Assembly: GCA_003446545.1 (NCBI GenBank)
Contig: DMAO01000053.1
Coordinates: forward strand, 7,949-13,436
DNA from: Sphaerochaeta sp.
Lineage (GTDB): Bacteria > Spirochaetota > Spirochaetia > Sphaerochaetales > Sphaerochaetaceae
Length of the DNA: 5,488 nucleotides
Direction of reading: 5' to 3'
Shown here: one piece after another, positions 1 to 5,488 of the stretch
Layout of the letters: each line of letters starts with the position of its first letter
Numbering within the stretch: the stretch's first letter is position 1
Program-made: the position numbers and the translations under genes
The notes under the pieces: generated by a model
What the model was told of the DNA's origin: nothing
The model's input: only the letters and a program-made list of their open reading frames with translations
Databases searched by the model: none

Positions 1-27
1 TGGGGTATTGATACCTTTCATTGTTTT

Positions 28-2043
28 TCAGGAAAGGGATTCCCAGTCGATATTGAGGACTTTCTCAACAAATACCTTGGCAAGAGTGGGATCAAACTGA
101 GTCCCTGCATGCCTTTTCAGCTCCCTTGCTGCTTCCTTTGGCGTAACCCTTTCACGATAAGTCCGCTCCGCTGTCATTGCATCAAAGGAGTCTGCAATGG
201 TCACGATCCTTGCCTGCAAGGGAATATCAAGCCCCTTGAGGCCTTTGGGATAGCCCTTTCCGTCAATACGCTCATGGTGGGCAAGCACATAGGAGGCAAG
301 GCCAGCCATATCTTCGACTGAGAAAAGGATGCGGTATCCGATTTCAGGATGCCGCTTCATCTCCTGCCACTCCTTGTCGGTTAGCTTGCCCTCCTTGTTG
401 AGGACGGACTCGCTGATGGCAATCTTACCGATGTCATGCATGAGACCAAGCAGCTTCATTTCCGATACCTGCCACTCAGTCATCTCAAGGGCTTTGGCAA
501 GAGCCTCACAAAAATCACTTACACGACGTGAATGGAGCTCTTCACGTTTGTTTTTTTCATGCAAGGTGTTGATGATGGCATAGACTGCACGCCCACGCAT
601 GTGGGGTGTCTCCATGAGCTTGTGTGTATTGACGTCCTTTTCTGCATACCTGATGACCTCATTGATGTCATCATCTGTGTTGGTCATCTCACATAGGCCG
701 AAGCTGACAGAAACCCTCACCGAATCCATGACCAACAATTCAGAGACTTGCTCTCGGATGTCTCGGATGATGAGCTCAGCTTCCTTGGCCGTGGTGTTGA
801 AGAATACCAAGGCCACCTCATCACCACCGACTCGTGAAGCATAGGTTCCTTGCCCAATCTTGTCCTTGATGATGGATGATATTCTTTGCAACAACAGGTT
901 CCCCTGCTCCCTTCCGAAGGCCTCGTTGATGATCCTCAGGCCATTCACATCACTGAAGGCCACAGTAAGGGGAAGCCTTCCCTCGGAGGCGAAGGTGTTC
1001 ACATGCTCTTCAAAATGAGTCCTATTATAGAATCCAGTCAGTGCATCATGGGTGCTTGCATAGCGGATCTTGTCCTCTTCGCTCTTACGCTCTGAAATGT
1101 CCAGTGTCATACACAAGGACTCCAGGACCTCTTCATCGGACGGATCGAAGACACAGAGGGAGAGGTTTGCCCATACGACAGTGCCATCCTTTCTGATAAA
1201 CCGCTTGTCAAAGTTGAAGGGCCCCCTTTCTCCAAGACGCATCTTTTCTGTCATAGCGGCTGAAATGGCTTTGTCATCGGGATGGGTGAACTTTCCCCAG
1301 GTGCTGCCAACAAGCTCTTCGTGTTCCAGGCCAAGAAGGTCGAGATAGCTCTGGTTGACGCTTCGAATCTCACCTGTGATGATGTCTGTCAGGGACATGC
1401 CGATGGGAGACTGTTCAAATATGGTCTTGAACTGGCGTTCACTCTTTCGCAGCTCGCTGATAGTAGCCATCCTATTGGCCTGAGTGAAGAGCAACAGGCA
1501 GAGAAGAGAGAACCCTATGGGATAGTAGACGAGGATAGGGACTGCCAAAGATTGAAAAACTGCACTTTGGAGTTCCTCGGGAAGCAGGAACATGCAAAGA
1601 TACATACCAAGGTGGGTAAGCAGACCAACAAGTAGGAACTCAAGGCCCATATAGTGCTGCCTTCTCGAAACTTTCTTGAAGCGAAGCTTGTGCCAGATGC
1701 TTCCTATGGAAAAAGAGACAAAGAGAACTGCCAATCCTGTAAGAGTGCCTACTCCCCCAAGTGAAAGCCTGAAAATGGCCATGATGAGTGCCCCGATGAG
1801 GGAAGGTACAAAGCCAAAGCTCATTGCGGTGACCCCGACTATGATCGAGCGGGAATCAAACTGCAACCCCTGCTCGACAACCATGGGAATGAACATGAAG
1901 AGGATGCCTAAAAGTCCGATTACAACCCCCACCAATAGGGAGTGGGAGAAGAGTTTCGTATAGTTCTTGAAGGGATAGGTTGCATACACCACACTAAGTA
2001 TGAGCAGCAAAAGGATATTTATGACAATATCGATTACCATCAC
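28..2043 (-). CDS. Membrane sensor 5TMR_LYT-like / PAS / degenerate GGDEF / HD-GYP phosphodiesterase
   Basis: This is a 671-residue c-di-GMP signalling protein, most likely a membrane-controlled phosphodiesterase. About six hydrophobic segments lie at residues 2-22, 32-54, 66-90, 98-118, 131-153 and 164-187. The FDSRSIIVG stretch followed by a Gly-rich segment ending in FRLSLGG resembles the 5TM receptors of the LytS-YhcK type. A PAS domain (about 197-318) ends in DISERK. The GGDEF domain (about 325-480) keeps D365 but has GGDEV at 406-410, N382 where Asp is usual, and no RxxD I-site, so cyclase activity is doubtful. The HD-GYP domain (about 486-665) looks complete: H504, HDIGK at 536-540, H565, H589/H590, DGKGYP at 594-599, and D618. 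The start is GTG 2043 or ATG 2040. A GGGGAAG site at 2048-2054 is 4 or 7 bases away, so ATG is slightly better spaced. Residue numbers count from the GTG. The start overlaps the stop of the upstream cyclase gene, implying translational coupling. The ligand is unknown. Confidence 0.93.
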   Translation of the reverse strand: MMVIDIVINILLLLILSVVYATYPFKNYTKLFSHSLLVGVVIGLLGILFMFIPMVVEQGLQFDSRSIIVGVTAMSFGFVPSLIGALIMAIFRLSLGGVGTLTGLAVLFVSFSIGSIWHKLRFKKVSRRQHYMGLEFLLVGLLTHLGMYLCMFLLPEELQSAVFQSLAVPILVYYPIGFSLLCLLLFTQANRMATISELRKSERQFKTIFEQSPIGMSLTDIITGEIRSVNQSYLDLLGLEHEELVGSTWGKFTHPDDKAISAAMTEKMRLGERGPFNFDKRFIRKDGTVVWANLSLCVFDPSDEEVLESLCMTLDISERKSEEDKIRYASTHDALTGFYNRTHFEEHVNTFASEGRLPLTVAFSDVNGLRIINEAFGREQGNLLLQRISSIIKDKIGQGTYASRVGGDEVALVFFNTTAKEAELIIRDIREQVSELLVMDSVRVSVSFGLCEMTNTDDDINEVIRYAEKDVNTHKLMETPHMRGRAVYAIINTLHEKNKREELHSRRVSDFCEALAKALEMTEWQVSEMKLLGLMHDIGKIAISESVLNKEGKLTDKEWQEMKRHPEIGYRILFSVEDMAGLASYVLAHHERIDGKGYPKGLKGLDIPLQARIVTIADSFDAMTAERTYRERVTPKEAARELKRHAGTQFDPTLAKVFVEKVLNIDWESLS

Positions 2044-2969
2044 AAGACTTCCCCATCTTCAAAGAGTACAACCCTATTCCTGCCCTGTTTCTTTGCTTCA
2101 TAGAGGGCCTTGTCTGCCCACCCGACCAAATCGTCGACATCCTCAACAAGAGAGGAAGCGGCAGCGACTCCGATGCTGATACGGACAGGAATCCTGACAC
2201 CTTCATGCATGAACAGATGCTCTTGCACTGCTAGGCGCAGTTCGTTGCTCTTCCTAAGCACTTGGGCGGTGGTCATCCCGACAAGGGAGATGATGAACTC
2301 GTCCCCTCCAAAACGGGCTATGGTATGGGTAAGCTTCAGAACCTGATGGACGACAGAGGCAAAACCCTTGAGGATGGCATCCCCTGCAAGATGGCCGTAG
2401 AGGTCATTGACCAATTTGAAGTGGTCGATGTCACAAAGGAGGACATGGACAGAAGTCCCCTTGGCATAATGCTCCTCAAGCTCTTCGGCAATGCGCTCCA
2501 TGAAGTACCGACGGTTTGCCAAGGAAGTGAGAGGGTCAAGATACGAAAGGTCCCTCAGTTGTTGTTGCATCTCCTTACGTTCGGTTATGTTTATTATCAT
2601 CGCTGTTACAACACGATGGCCCTGATAGGTGTTCGGCATAGGATACATGCGTGCTTCAAACCACTGCATTCCTCCTGGCCCGTTGAACTGGGGGAGGTCG
2701 ACTTTGTCAGTGGCTAGCTGGTATTCAAAACAATTGAGGATATTACCCGATAAGGTCTCTCGGATCTTTTGCATGAAAAAGTCAGCAAAAGCCTTCTCCA
2801 TGAACTGGTAGATATTTTTCCCTTTCATGGGTTTGCCATCGTCATAGAGGGTGCGTTCGGTTCCGCCAAGCACCTCTAGGTAGGTCCCTTCCTCAGTGAT
2901 GATGAAAAAGGGATCGGGGATGGTATTGAACAGGGAGAGCGACAAATCCGTTAAGAATGATGAATCCAT
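2040..2969 (-). CDS. PAS-GGDEF diguanylate cyclase
   Basis: This is a 309-residue protein predicted to condense two GTP into c-di-GMP in the cytoplasm; no signal peptide or membrane segment is visible. An N-terminal PAS domain (about 8-132) begins near IPDPFFIITEEG, contains LEVLGGTER, and ends in INITERKE. A short linker helix (about 130-143) leads to the GGDEF domain, which starts at DPLT (145-148). Catalytic features are intact: CDIDHFK with D180, N188, HLAGD ending at D197, and RFGGDEF with the signature at 221-225. The I-site position, nine residues before GG, reads KLTH instead of RxxD, so RxxD-type product inhibition is not expected. The start is ATG 2969, preceded by a strong GGGAGG at 2974-2979 with a rather short 4-base spacer. 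The gene follows the glnN terminator and its stop overlaps the start of the HD-GYP gene. The PAS ligand cannot be told from the sequence. Confidence 0.95.
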   Translation of the reverse strand: MDSSFLTDLSLSLFNTIPDPFFIITEEGTYLEVLGGTERTLYDDGKPMKGKNIYQFMEKAFADFFMQKIRETLSGNILNCFEYQLATDKVDLPQFNGPGGMQWFEARMYPMPNTYQGHRVVTAMIINITERKEMQQQLRDLSYLDPLTSLANRRYFMERIAEELEEHYAKGTSVHVLLCDIDHFKLVNDLYGHLAGDAILKGFASVVHQVLKLTHTIARFGGDEFIISLVGMTTAQVLRKSNELRLAVQEHLFMHEGVRIPVRISIGVAAASSLVEDVDDLVGWADKALYEAKKQGRNRVVLFEDGEVL

Positions 2970-3055
2970 ACAACCTCCCTTTTTTGCAAGAATACCAAGC
3001 GTCTGGGAATAAAGCTAGAACAACCCTTGCTTTCTTTTTGGAAACCATAGAGAAA
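2970..3055 (-). other. Leader of the c-di-GMP gene pair, no clear promoter
   Basis: These 86 bases lie between the terminator and ATG 2969. They hold the GGGAGG ribosome binding site (2974-2979), but I see no convincing -35/-10 pair. A TATTCT hexamer exists without a matching -35 box. The pair may use a non-sigma70 promoter, read-through from glnN, or a promoter ahead of the terminator (a TACAAT at 3100 to 3095 is a candidate). No GEMM-type c-di-GMP riboswitch core is visible. Confidence 0.4.
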
Positions 3056-3080
3056 GGGGCTTTTCTTATGGAAAAGCCCC
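3056..3080 (-). terminator. Intrinsic terminator after glnN
   Basis: A perfect 10-bp inverted repeat (GGGGCTTTTC at 3056-3065, GAAAAGCCCC at 3071-3080) closes on a 5-base loop. On the minus strand the stem is followed by TTTCTCTATGG, a short interrupted U-tract. It lies 48 bases after the glnN stop codon (3129-3131) and before the diguanylate cyclase gene, so it most simply ends the glnN transcript. The A-rich stretch on the other side could give weak function in the plus direction, but no plus-strand gene needs it. Confidence 0.8.
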
Positions 3081-3128
3081 AAAGTAGAGAGAAAATTGTA
3101 CACAGTCCATTCCCAACAAAGCAAGAGC

Positions 3129-5219
3129 TTATACAGAATACAGCAGCTGCTCGTAGGTCGGCATTGGCCAAAGGTCAGCTTCAACAAGAAGCTCTGATTC
3201 ATCGCAAAGCGAACGGATAGATGCCATGCAGGGAAGAACGTGTTGTCCGTAGAAGCGGGCAGCAGTTTTTGACTCATCGAGCATCTGGGCCTCGAGCACC
3301 AGAGCCTTCAATGATTCCACCTCTGAAAAGATTGAGTCAGAAAGCAGACCGAGTCTCCTAACCAGTTCGCTTTCGTAGCTGTTGCCAAGCGAAGGGACCA
3401 GAGATTGCTTTTGGGATGCAGCCTTAGCCAAGATGCTGCCAAATCTGCTCAAGGCCGGGAGTACCTGCCTCAAGACCATGTCAGTGAGAGTCAGAGCCTC
3501 AATATGGATGGTCTTGATGTAGTTCTCCATCATTATCTCATACCGGCTTGCCATCTCCGAACGTGAGAAAACACCAAACTTCTTGCATACTGCAATATTC
3601 TTCTCTGCGAGGAACAGAGGCAAACATTCATACACTGTAGAAAGGTTCAGCAACCCCCGTTTGGTAGCTTCAGTCAGCCATTCCGGGCTGTAGTTGTTTC
3701 CGTTAAACACAATTCTCCTGTGCTTCTGATAGGTTTCCCTTACCAACGCGACGAGGGCCAATGAAAAGTCGGGAGCCTTTTCCAAGTTGTCTGCAAAATC
3801 ACAAAGCTTGTCTGCCACTATGGTATTGAGCACAATATTTGGACCGGAAACACTGAAAGAGGAGCCTAACATACGGAATTCGAACTTGTTACCGGTAAAG
3901 GCAAACGGACTGGTCCGGTTTCGGTCCGTACTGTCCTTGGGGAAATGGGGGATGAGGGGAACTCCCAGAAGCATCGTCTCGCGCACCTTGTTGACAGAGA
4001 CTCCCCCATTGGCCAAGGCATCAAGGATGGAGGTCAGCTCATCACCCAAGAAGATGGATACGATGGCAGGAGGGGCCTCATTCGCACCAAGGCGATGGTC
4101 GTTGCCTGCACTGGCAACAGAGATACGCAACAGGTCCTGATACTCATCGACAGCAGCTATGATGGCAACCAGAAAAAGCAGGAACTGTTCATTATCCTTC
4201 GGACTATCCCCAGGTTCCAACAGGTTCAGGCCCGTATCGGTGGAAAGCGACCAGTTGTTATGCTTTCCTGAACCGTTTATCCCTGCAAAGGGTTTCTCGT
4301 GCAACAGGCATACCATATTATGCTTGTCTGCAATCTTCTTCATCATTTCCATGGTGAGCTGGTTATGGTCGGTGGCAACATTACAGCTGCCATAGATGAT
4401 GGCAAGCTCATGCTGGGCAGGGGCAACCTCATTATGTTCGGTCTTTGCAAGGATCCCGAGCTTCCATAGCTCCCTATCCAACTCCTCCATAAAGCCTGCC
4501 ACACGACTCTTCAGGTTTCCAAAGTAATGGTCGTCCATCTCCTGCCCCTTTGGAGGACGGGCACCAAGAAGGGTGCGACCAGTATTGATGAGGTCTCGTC
4601 TCTTGAGGTATACGCTCTTGTCGACAAGGAAATACTCCTGTTCAGGACCGACTGTTGCGACCACCCGACAGACCTCAGTCTTTCCAAAGAGACGCAGAAT
4701 CCTCACAGCCTGTGCACTGACAGCCTCCATCGACCGCAGGAGGGGGGTCTTCTTGTCCAGGACCTCACCGCTATAGGAACAGAAAGCTGTGGGGATACAG
4801 AGGGTGTGTTCCTTGATGAATGCATGGCTGCTTGGATCCCACGCTGTATACCCTCTGGCCTCAAAGGTGGCGCGTAGCCCTCCGGAAGGGAAGGAGGATG
4901 CATCAGGTTCGCCCATGATCAACTCCTTTCCGGAAAATTCCAACAACGCCATGCCATCCTTGGCAGGGGCGACGAAGCTCTCGTGCTTCTCGGCAGTAAT
5001 CCCTGTCATCGGCTGGAACCAGTGGGTAAAATGTGTCGCTCCCTTGGAAAGGGCCCACTCTTTCATGCCTTGGGCGACCATATTGGCAATGGAAGCCTTG
5101 AGCTGACTGCCATCAGCAATACTCTTCTTGAGTTCCTGGTACGCTTCCTTTGGCAAGAATGAGCGCATCATCTTCTCGTTGAACACCAATGAACCGAAAT
5201 AGTCTGATACAGTTTCCAT
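3129..5219 (-). CDS. glnN: Glutamine synthetase type III (GSIII)
   Basis: This 696-residue enzyme forms glutamine from glutamate, ammonia and ATP, the entry step of nitrogen assimilation in the cytoplasm. The length fits GSIII (about 700 residues) and is far above GSI or GSII. Family motifs run the full length: THWFQP (65-70), GPEQEYFLVD (191-200, a metal/substrate Glu region), EHNEVAPAQHE (261-271), KPFAGINGSGKHNNWS (309-324), NDHRLGANEAPPA (373-385), and DRNRTSPFAFTGNKFEFR (432-449). No key motif is missing and no frameshift is visible. The C-terminal part (about 480-696) is helical and matches the GSIII-specific extension. The frame stays open upstream to an ATG at 5387, but I chose ATG 5219: AGGAG lies 6 bases before it, family similarity begins at METVSDYFG, and the 56 extra upstream residues would be encoded by the promoter and hairpin. 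Some annotations call such genes glnA. A strong promoter and a hairpin lie upstream, and a terminator follows. Confidence 0.97.
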   Translation of the reverse strand: METVSDYFGSLVFNEKMMRSFLPKEAYQELKKSIADGSQLKASIANMVAQGMKEWALSKGATHFTHWFQPMTGITAEKHESFVAPAKDGMALLEFSGKELIMGEPDASSFPSGGLRATFEARGYTAWDPSSHAFIKEHTLCIPTAFCSYSGEVLDKKTPLLRSMEAVSAQAVRILRLFGKTEVCRVVATVGPEQEYFLVDKSVYLKRRDLINTGRTLLGARPPKGQEMDDHYFGNLKSRVAGFMEELDRELWKLGILAKTEHNEVAPAQHELAIIYGSCNVATDHNQLTMEMMKKIADKHNMVCLLHEKPFAGINGSGKHNNWSLSTDTGLNLLEPGDSPKDNEQFLLFLVAIIAAVDEYQDLLRISVASAGNDHRLGANEAPPAIVSIFLGDELTSILDALANGGVSVNKVRETMLLGVPLIPHFPKDSTDRNRTSPFAFTGNKFEFRMLGSSFSVSGPNIVLNTIVADKLCDFADNLEKAPDFSLALVALVRETYQKHRRIVFNGNNYSPEWLTEATKRGLLNLSTVYECLPLFLAEKNIAVCKKFGVFSRSEMASRYEIMMENYIKTIHIEALTLTDMVLRQVLPALSRFGSILAKAASQKQSLVPSLGNSYESELVRRLGLLSDSIFSEVESLKALVLEAQMLDESKTAARFYGQHVLPCMASIRSLCDESELLVEADLWPMPTYEQLLYSV

Positions 5220-5225
5220 CTGTCT

Positions 5226-5230
5226 CTCCT
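5226..5230 (-). promoter_or_regulatory. Ribosome binding site that fixes the glnN start
   Basis: The minus strand reads AAGGAGAGACAG directly before ATG 5219. The AGGAG core is 6 bases from the start codon, a near-ideal spacing. No comparable site precedes the upstream in-frame ATG codons near 5387, so this site decides the start. Confidence 0.85.
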
Positions 5231-5273
5231 TATTGAATCTCTTGCTTTCTGAGTGTTTTGGCAGAAAATAGAG

Positions 5274-5312
5274 AAAGGCGCTGTAGATCCAAGAGGGACC
5301 TACAGCGCCTTT
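5274..5312 (-). promoter_or_regulatory. Leader hairpin upstream of glnN (terminator-like or 5' stabiliser)
   Basis: A perfect 13-bp inverted repeat (5274-5286 with 5300-5312; AAAGGCGCTGTAG and its complement) extends by three more pairs after one A/C mismatch, leaving a 5-base loop. On the minus strand it is followed by TTTCTCTATTTTC, a broken U-tract, so it resembles an intrinsic terminator. It lies between the predicted promoter and the glnN start, and would begin only a few bases after the predicted transcription start. It could be an attenuator, an mRNA-stabilising 5' hairpin, or the terminator of an unseen upstream gene. The structure is plain from the sequence; the role is inferred. Confidence 0.75.
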
Positions 5313-5323
5313 GCTGATGGCAT

Positions 5324-5353
5324 GTTTTACCCTAAAAGGAGCAAGCGTGTCAA
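5324..5353 (-). promoter_or_regulatory. Putative sigma70-type promoter of glnN
   Basis: Reading the minus strand, a perfect -35 box TTGACA (5353 to 5348) is followed by an 18-base spacer and TAAAAC (5329 to 5324, four of six matches to TATAAT). The predicted transcription start is about 5317, giving a leader of about 98 bases before ATG 5219. Position and orientation fit glnN. The -10 box is only fair, and no start site is proven. Confidence 0.55.
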
Positions 5354-5356
5354 TAA

Positions 5357-5377
5357 ACAGGACACATCCACAGGACA
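5357..5377. repeat. Direct repeat of ACAGGACA next to the glnN -35 box
   Basis: The 8-mer ACAGGACA occurs at 5357-5364 and again at 5370-5377, a period of 13 bases. The nearer copy ends 4 bases upstream of the predicted -35 box. On the minus strand each copy reads TGTCCTGT. The placement suits an activator or repressor site for nitrogen control, but no known operator consensus is recognised. Confidence 0.4.
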
Positions 5378-5488
5378 AACGCATCAAAAAAGGATTGACA
5401 GACTTCCAAGGCTATGAATCCAACAATTTGCATTTGGCCCTGACAAATGGACATAACAAAACACCCAGGTTCGAAAGCTCCAGAAAGA
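5378..5488. other. Region upstream of glnN without a supported gene
   Basis: No gene can be supported in this stretch. Several frames stay open on both strands to the window edge. One plus-strand frame is open from 5287 and has an ATG at 5317; one minus-strand frame ends at a TGA at 5352-5350. None has a ribosome binding site or recognisable protein content. A TTGACA at 5395-5400 on the plus strand lacks a -10 box at usable spacing. Confidence 0.5.

Noticed and set aside
1..27. Next minus-strand gene starting at ATG 21, and a small GGTAT/ATACC inverted repeat at 4-15 as terminator
   Set aside because: No ribosome binding site precedes the ATG and only seven codons are visible. The 5-bp stem with a 2-base loop is too weak to call a terminator, and the window ends there.
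109..1963. Plus-strand open frames of 60-150 codons opposite the three genes
   Set aside because: They are antisense shadows of strongly supported minus-strand genes, with no ribosome binding sites or domain motifs.
2970..3055. GEMM-type c-di-GMP riboswitch ahead of the cyclase gene
   Set aside because: The stretch is short and lacks the conserved GEMM core and tetraloop-receptor features.
5220..5323. Glutamine riboswitch (glnA RNA motif) in the glnN leader
   Set aside because: The conserved core of that RNA is not present; the leader is one simple hairpin followed by A/U-rich sequence.
5336..5353. Sigma54 promoter for glnN (TGACACGCTTGCT resembles TGGCAC...TTGC)
   Set aside because: The -24 GG is replaced by GA and the spacing to the GC element is several bases too short.
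5220..5387. Longer glnN start at the upstream in-frame ATG codons (56 extra residues)
   Set aside because: The extra part would be encoded by the promoter and hairpin, has no ribosome binding site, and does not resemble a GSIII N-terminus. ATG 5219 has an ideal AGGAG.
5317..5488. Plus-strand open frame running off the right end
   Set aside because: It has an ATG at 5317 but no ribosome binding site, overlaps the glnN promoter, and shows no recognisable protein signature. The minus-strand frames here are open too, so openness is weak evidence.
5461..5488. Possible tRNA T-arm (GGTTCGAAA)
   Set aside because: The base after the loop is G where C61 is needed, the flanking bases do not form a 5-bp stem, and no acceptor or anticodon arm is visible. 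The other strand fails as well.

Overview
The window carries three genes, all on the minus strand, in transcription order (right to left): a type III glutamine synthetase (glnN; stop at 3129, chosen start 5219), a cytoplasmic PAS-GGDEF diguanylate cyclase (2969 to 2040), and a membrane 5TMR-type/PAS/GGDEF/HD-GYP protein (2043 to 28). The sequence has moderate GC and strong purine-rich ribosome binding sites. It looks like ordinary chromosome; no mobile element, RNA gene or CRISPR array is visible. A GSIII-type synthetase together with many-domain c-di-GMP proteins fits several anaerobic lineages. A Sphaerochaeta-like spirochaete is my best guess, but this is an impression from the protein sequences and is not demonstrated.

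Right end (5220-5488). This is the control region of glnN. On the minus strand, two direct copies of an 8-mer (5357-5364 and 5370-5377) lie just upstream of a sigma70-like promoter (TTGACA, 18 bases, TAAAAC; 5353 to 5324). A very stable hairpin (5274-5312) follows and would sit at the extreme 5' end of the mRNA. A leader of about 54 bases and a clean AGGAG site then lead to ATG 5219. No gene can be supported in 5354-5488.

Middle (2970-3128). The glnN stop is followed by a classic stem-loop terminator (3056-3080), and 86 bases after it comes the diguanylate cyclase gene. The two hairpins that bracket glnN share the same 11-base 3' flank.

Left part (28-2969). The two c-di-GMP genes overlap by 4 bases (GTGA, or by 1 base if the ATG is used) and are almost certainly co-translated. 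The first has an intact GGDEF active site without the inhibitory I-site, so it probably makes c-di-GMP. The second has an altered GGDEF domain (GGDEV plus another substitution) and a complete HD-GYP domain, so it probably degrades c-di-GMP under control of a membrane sensor. Together they read as a paired make/break module for one signalling pool. glnN looks like a separate unit involved in nitrogen assimilation. I see no clearly new biological system here; the most distinctive signals are the glnN leader hairpin and the opposed, coupled c-di-GMP pair.
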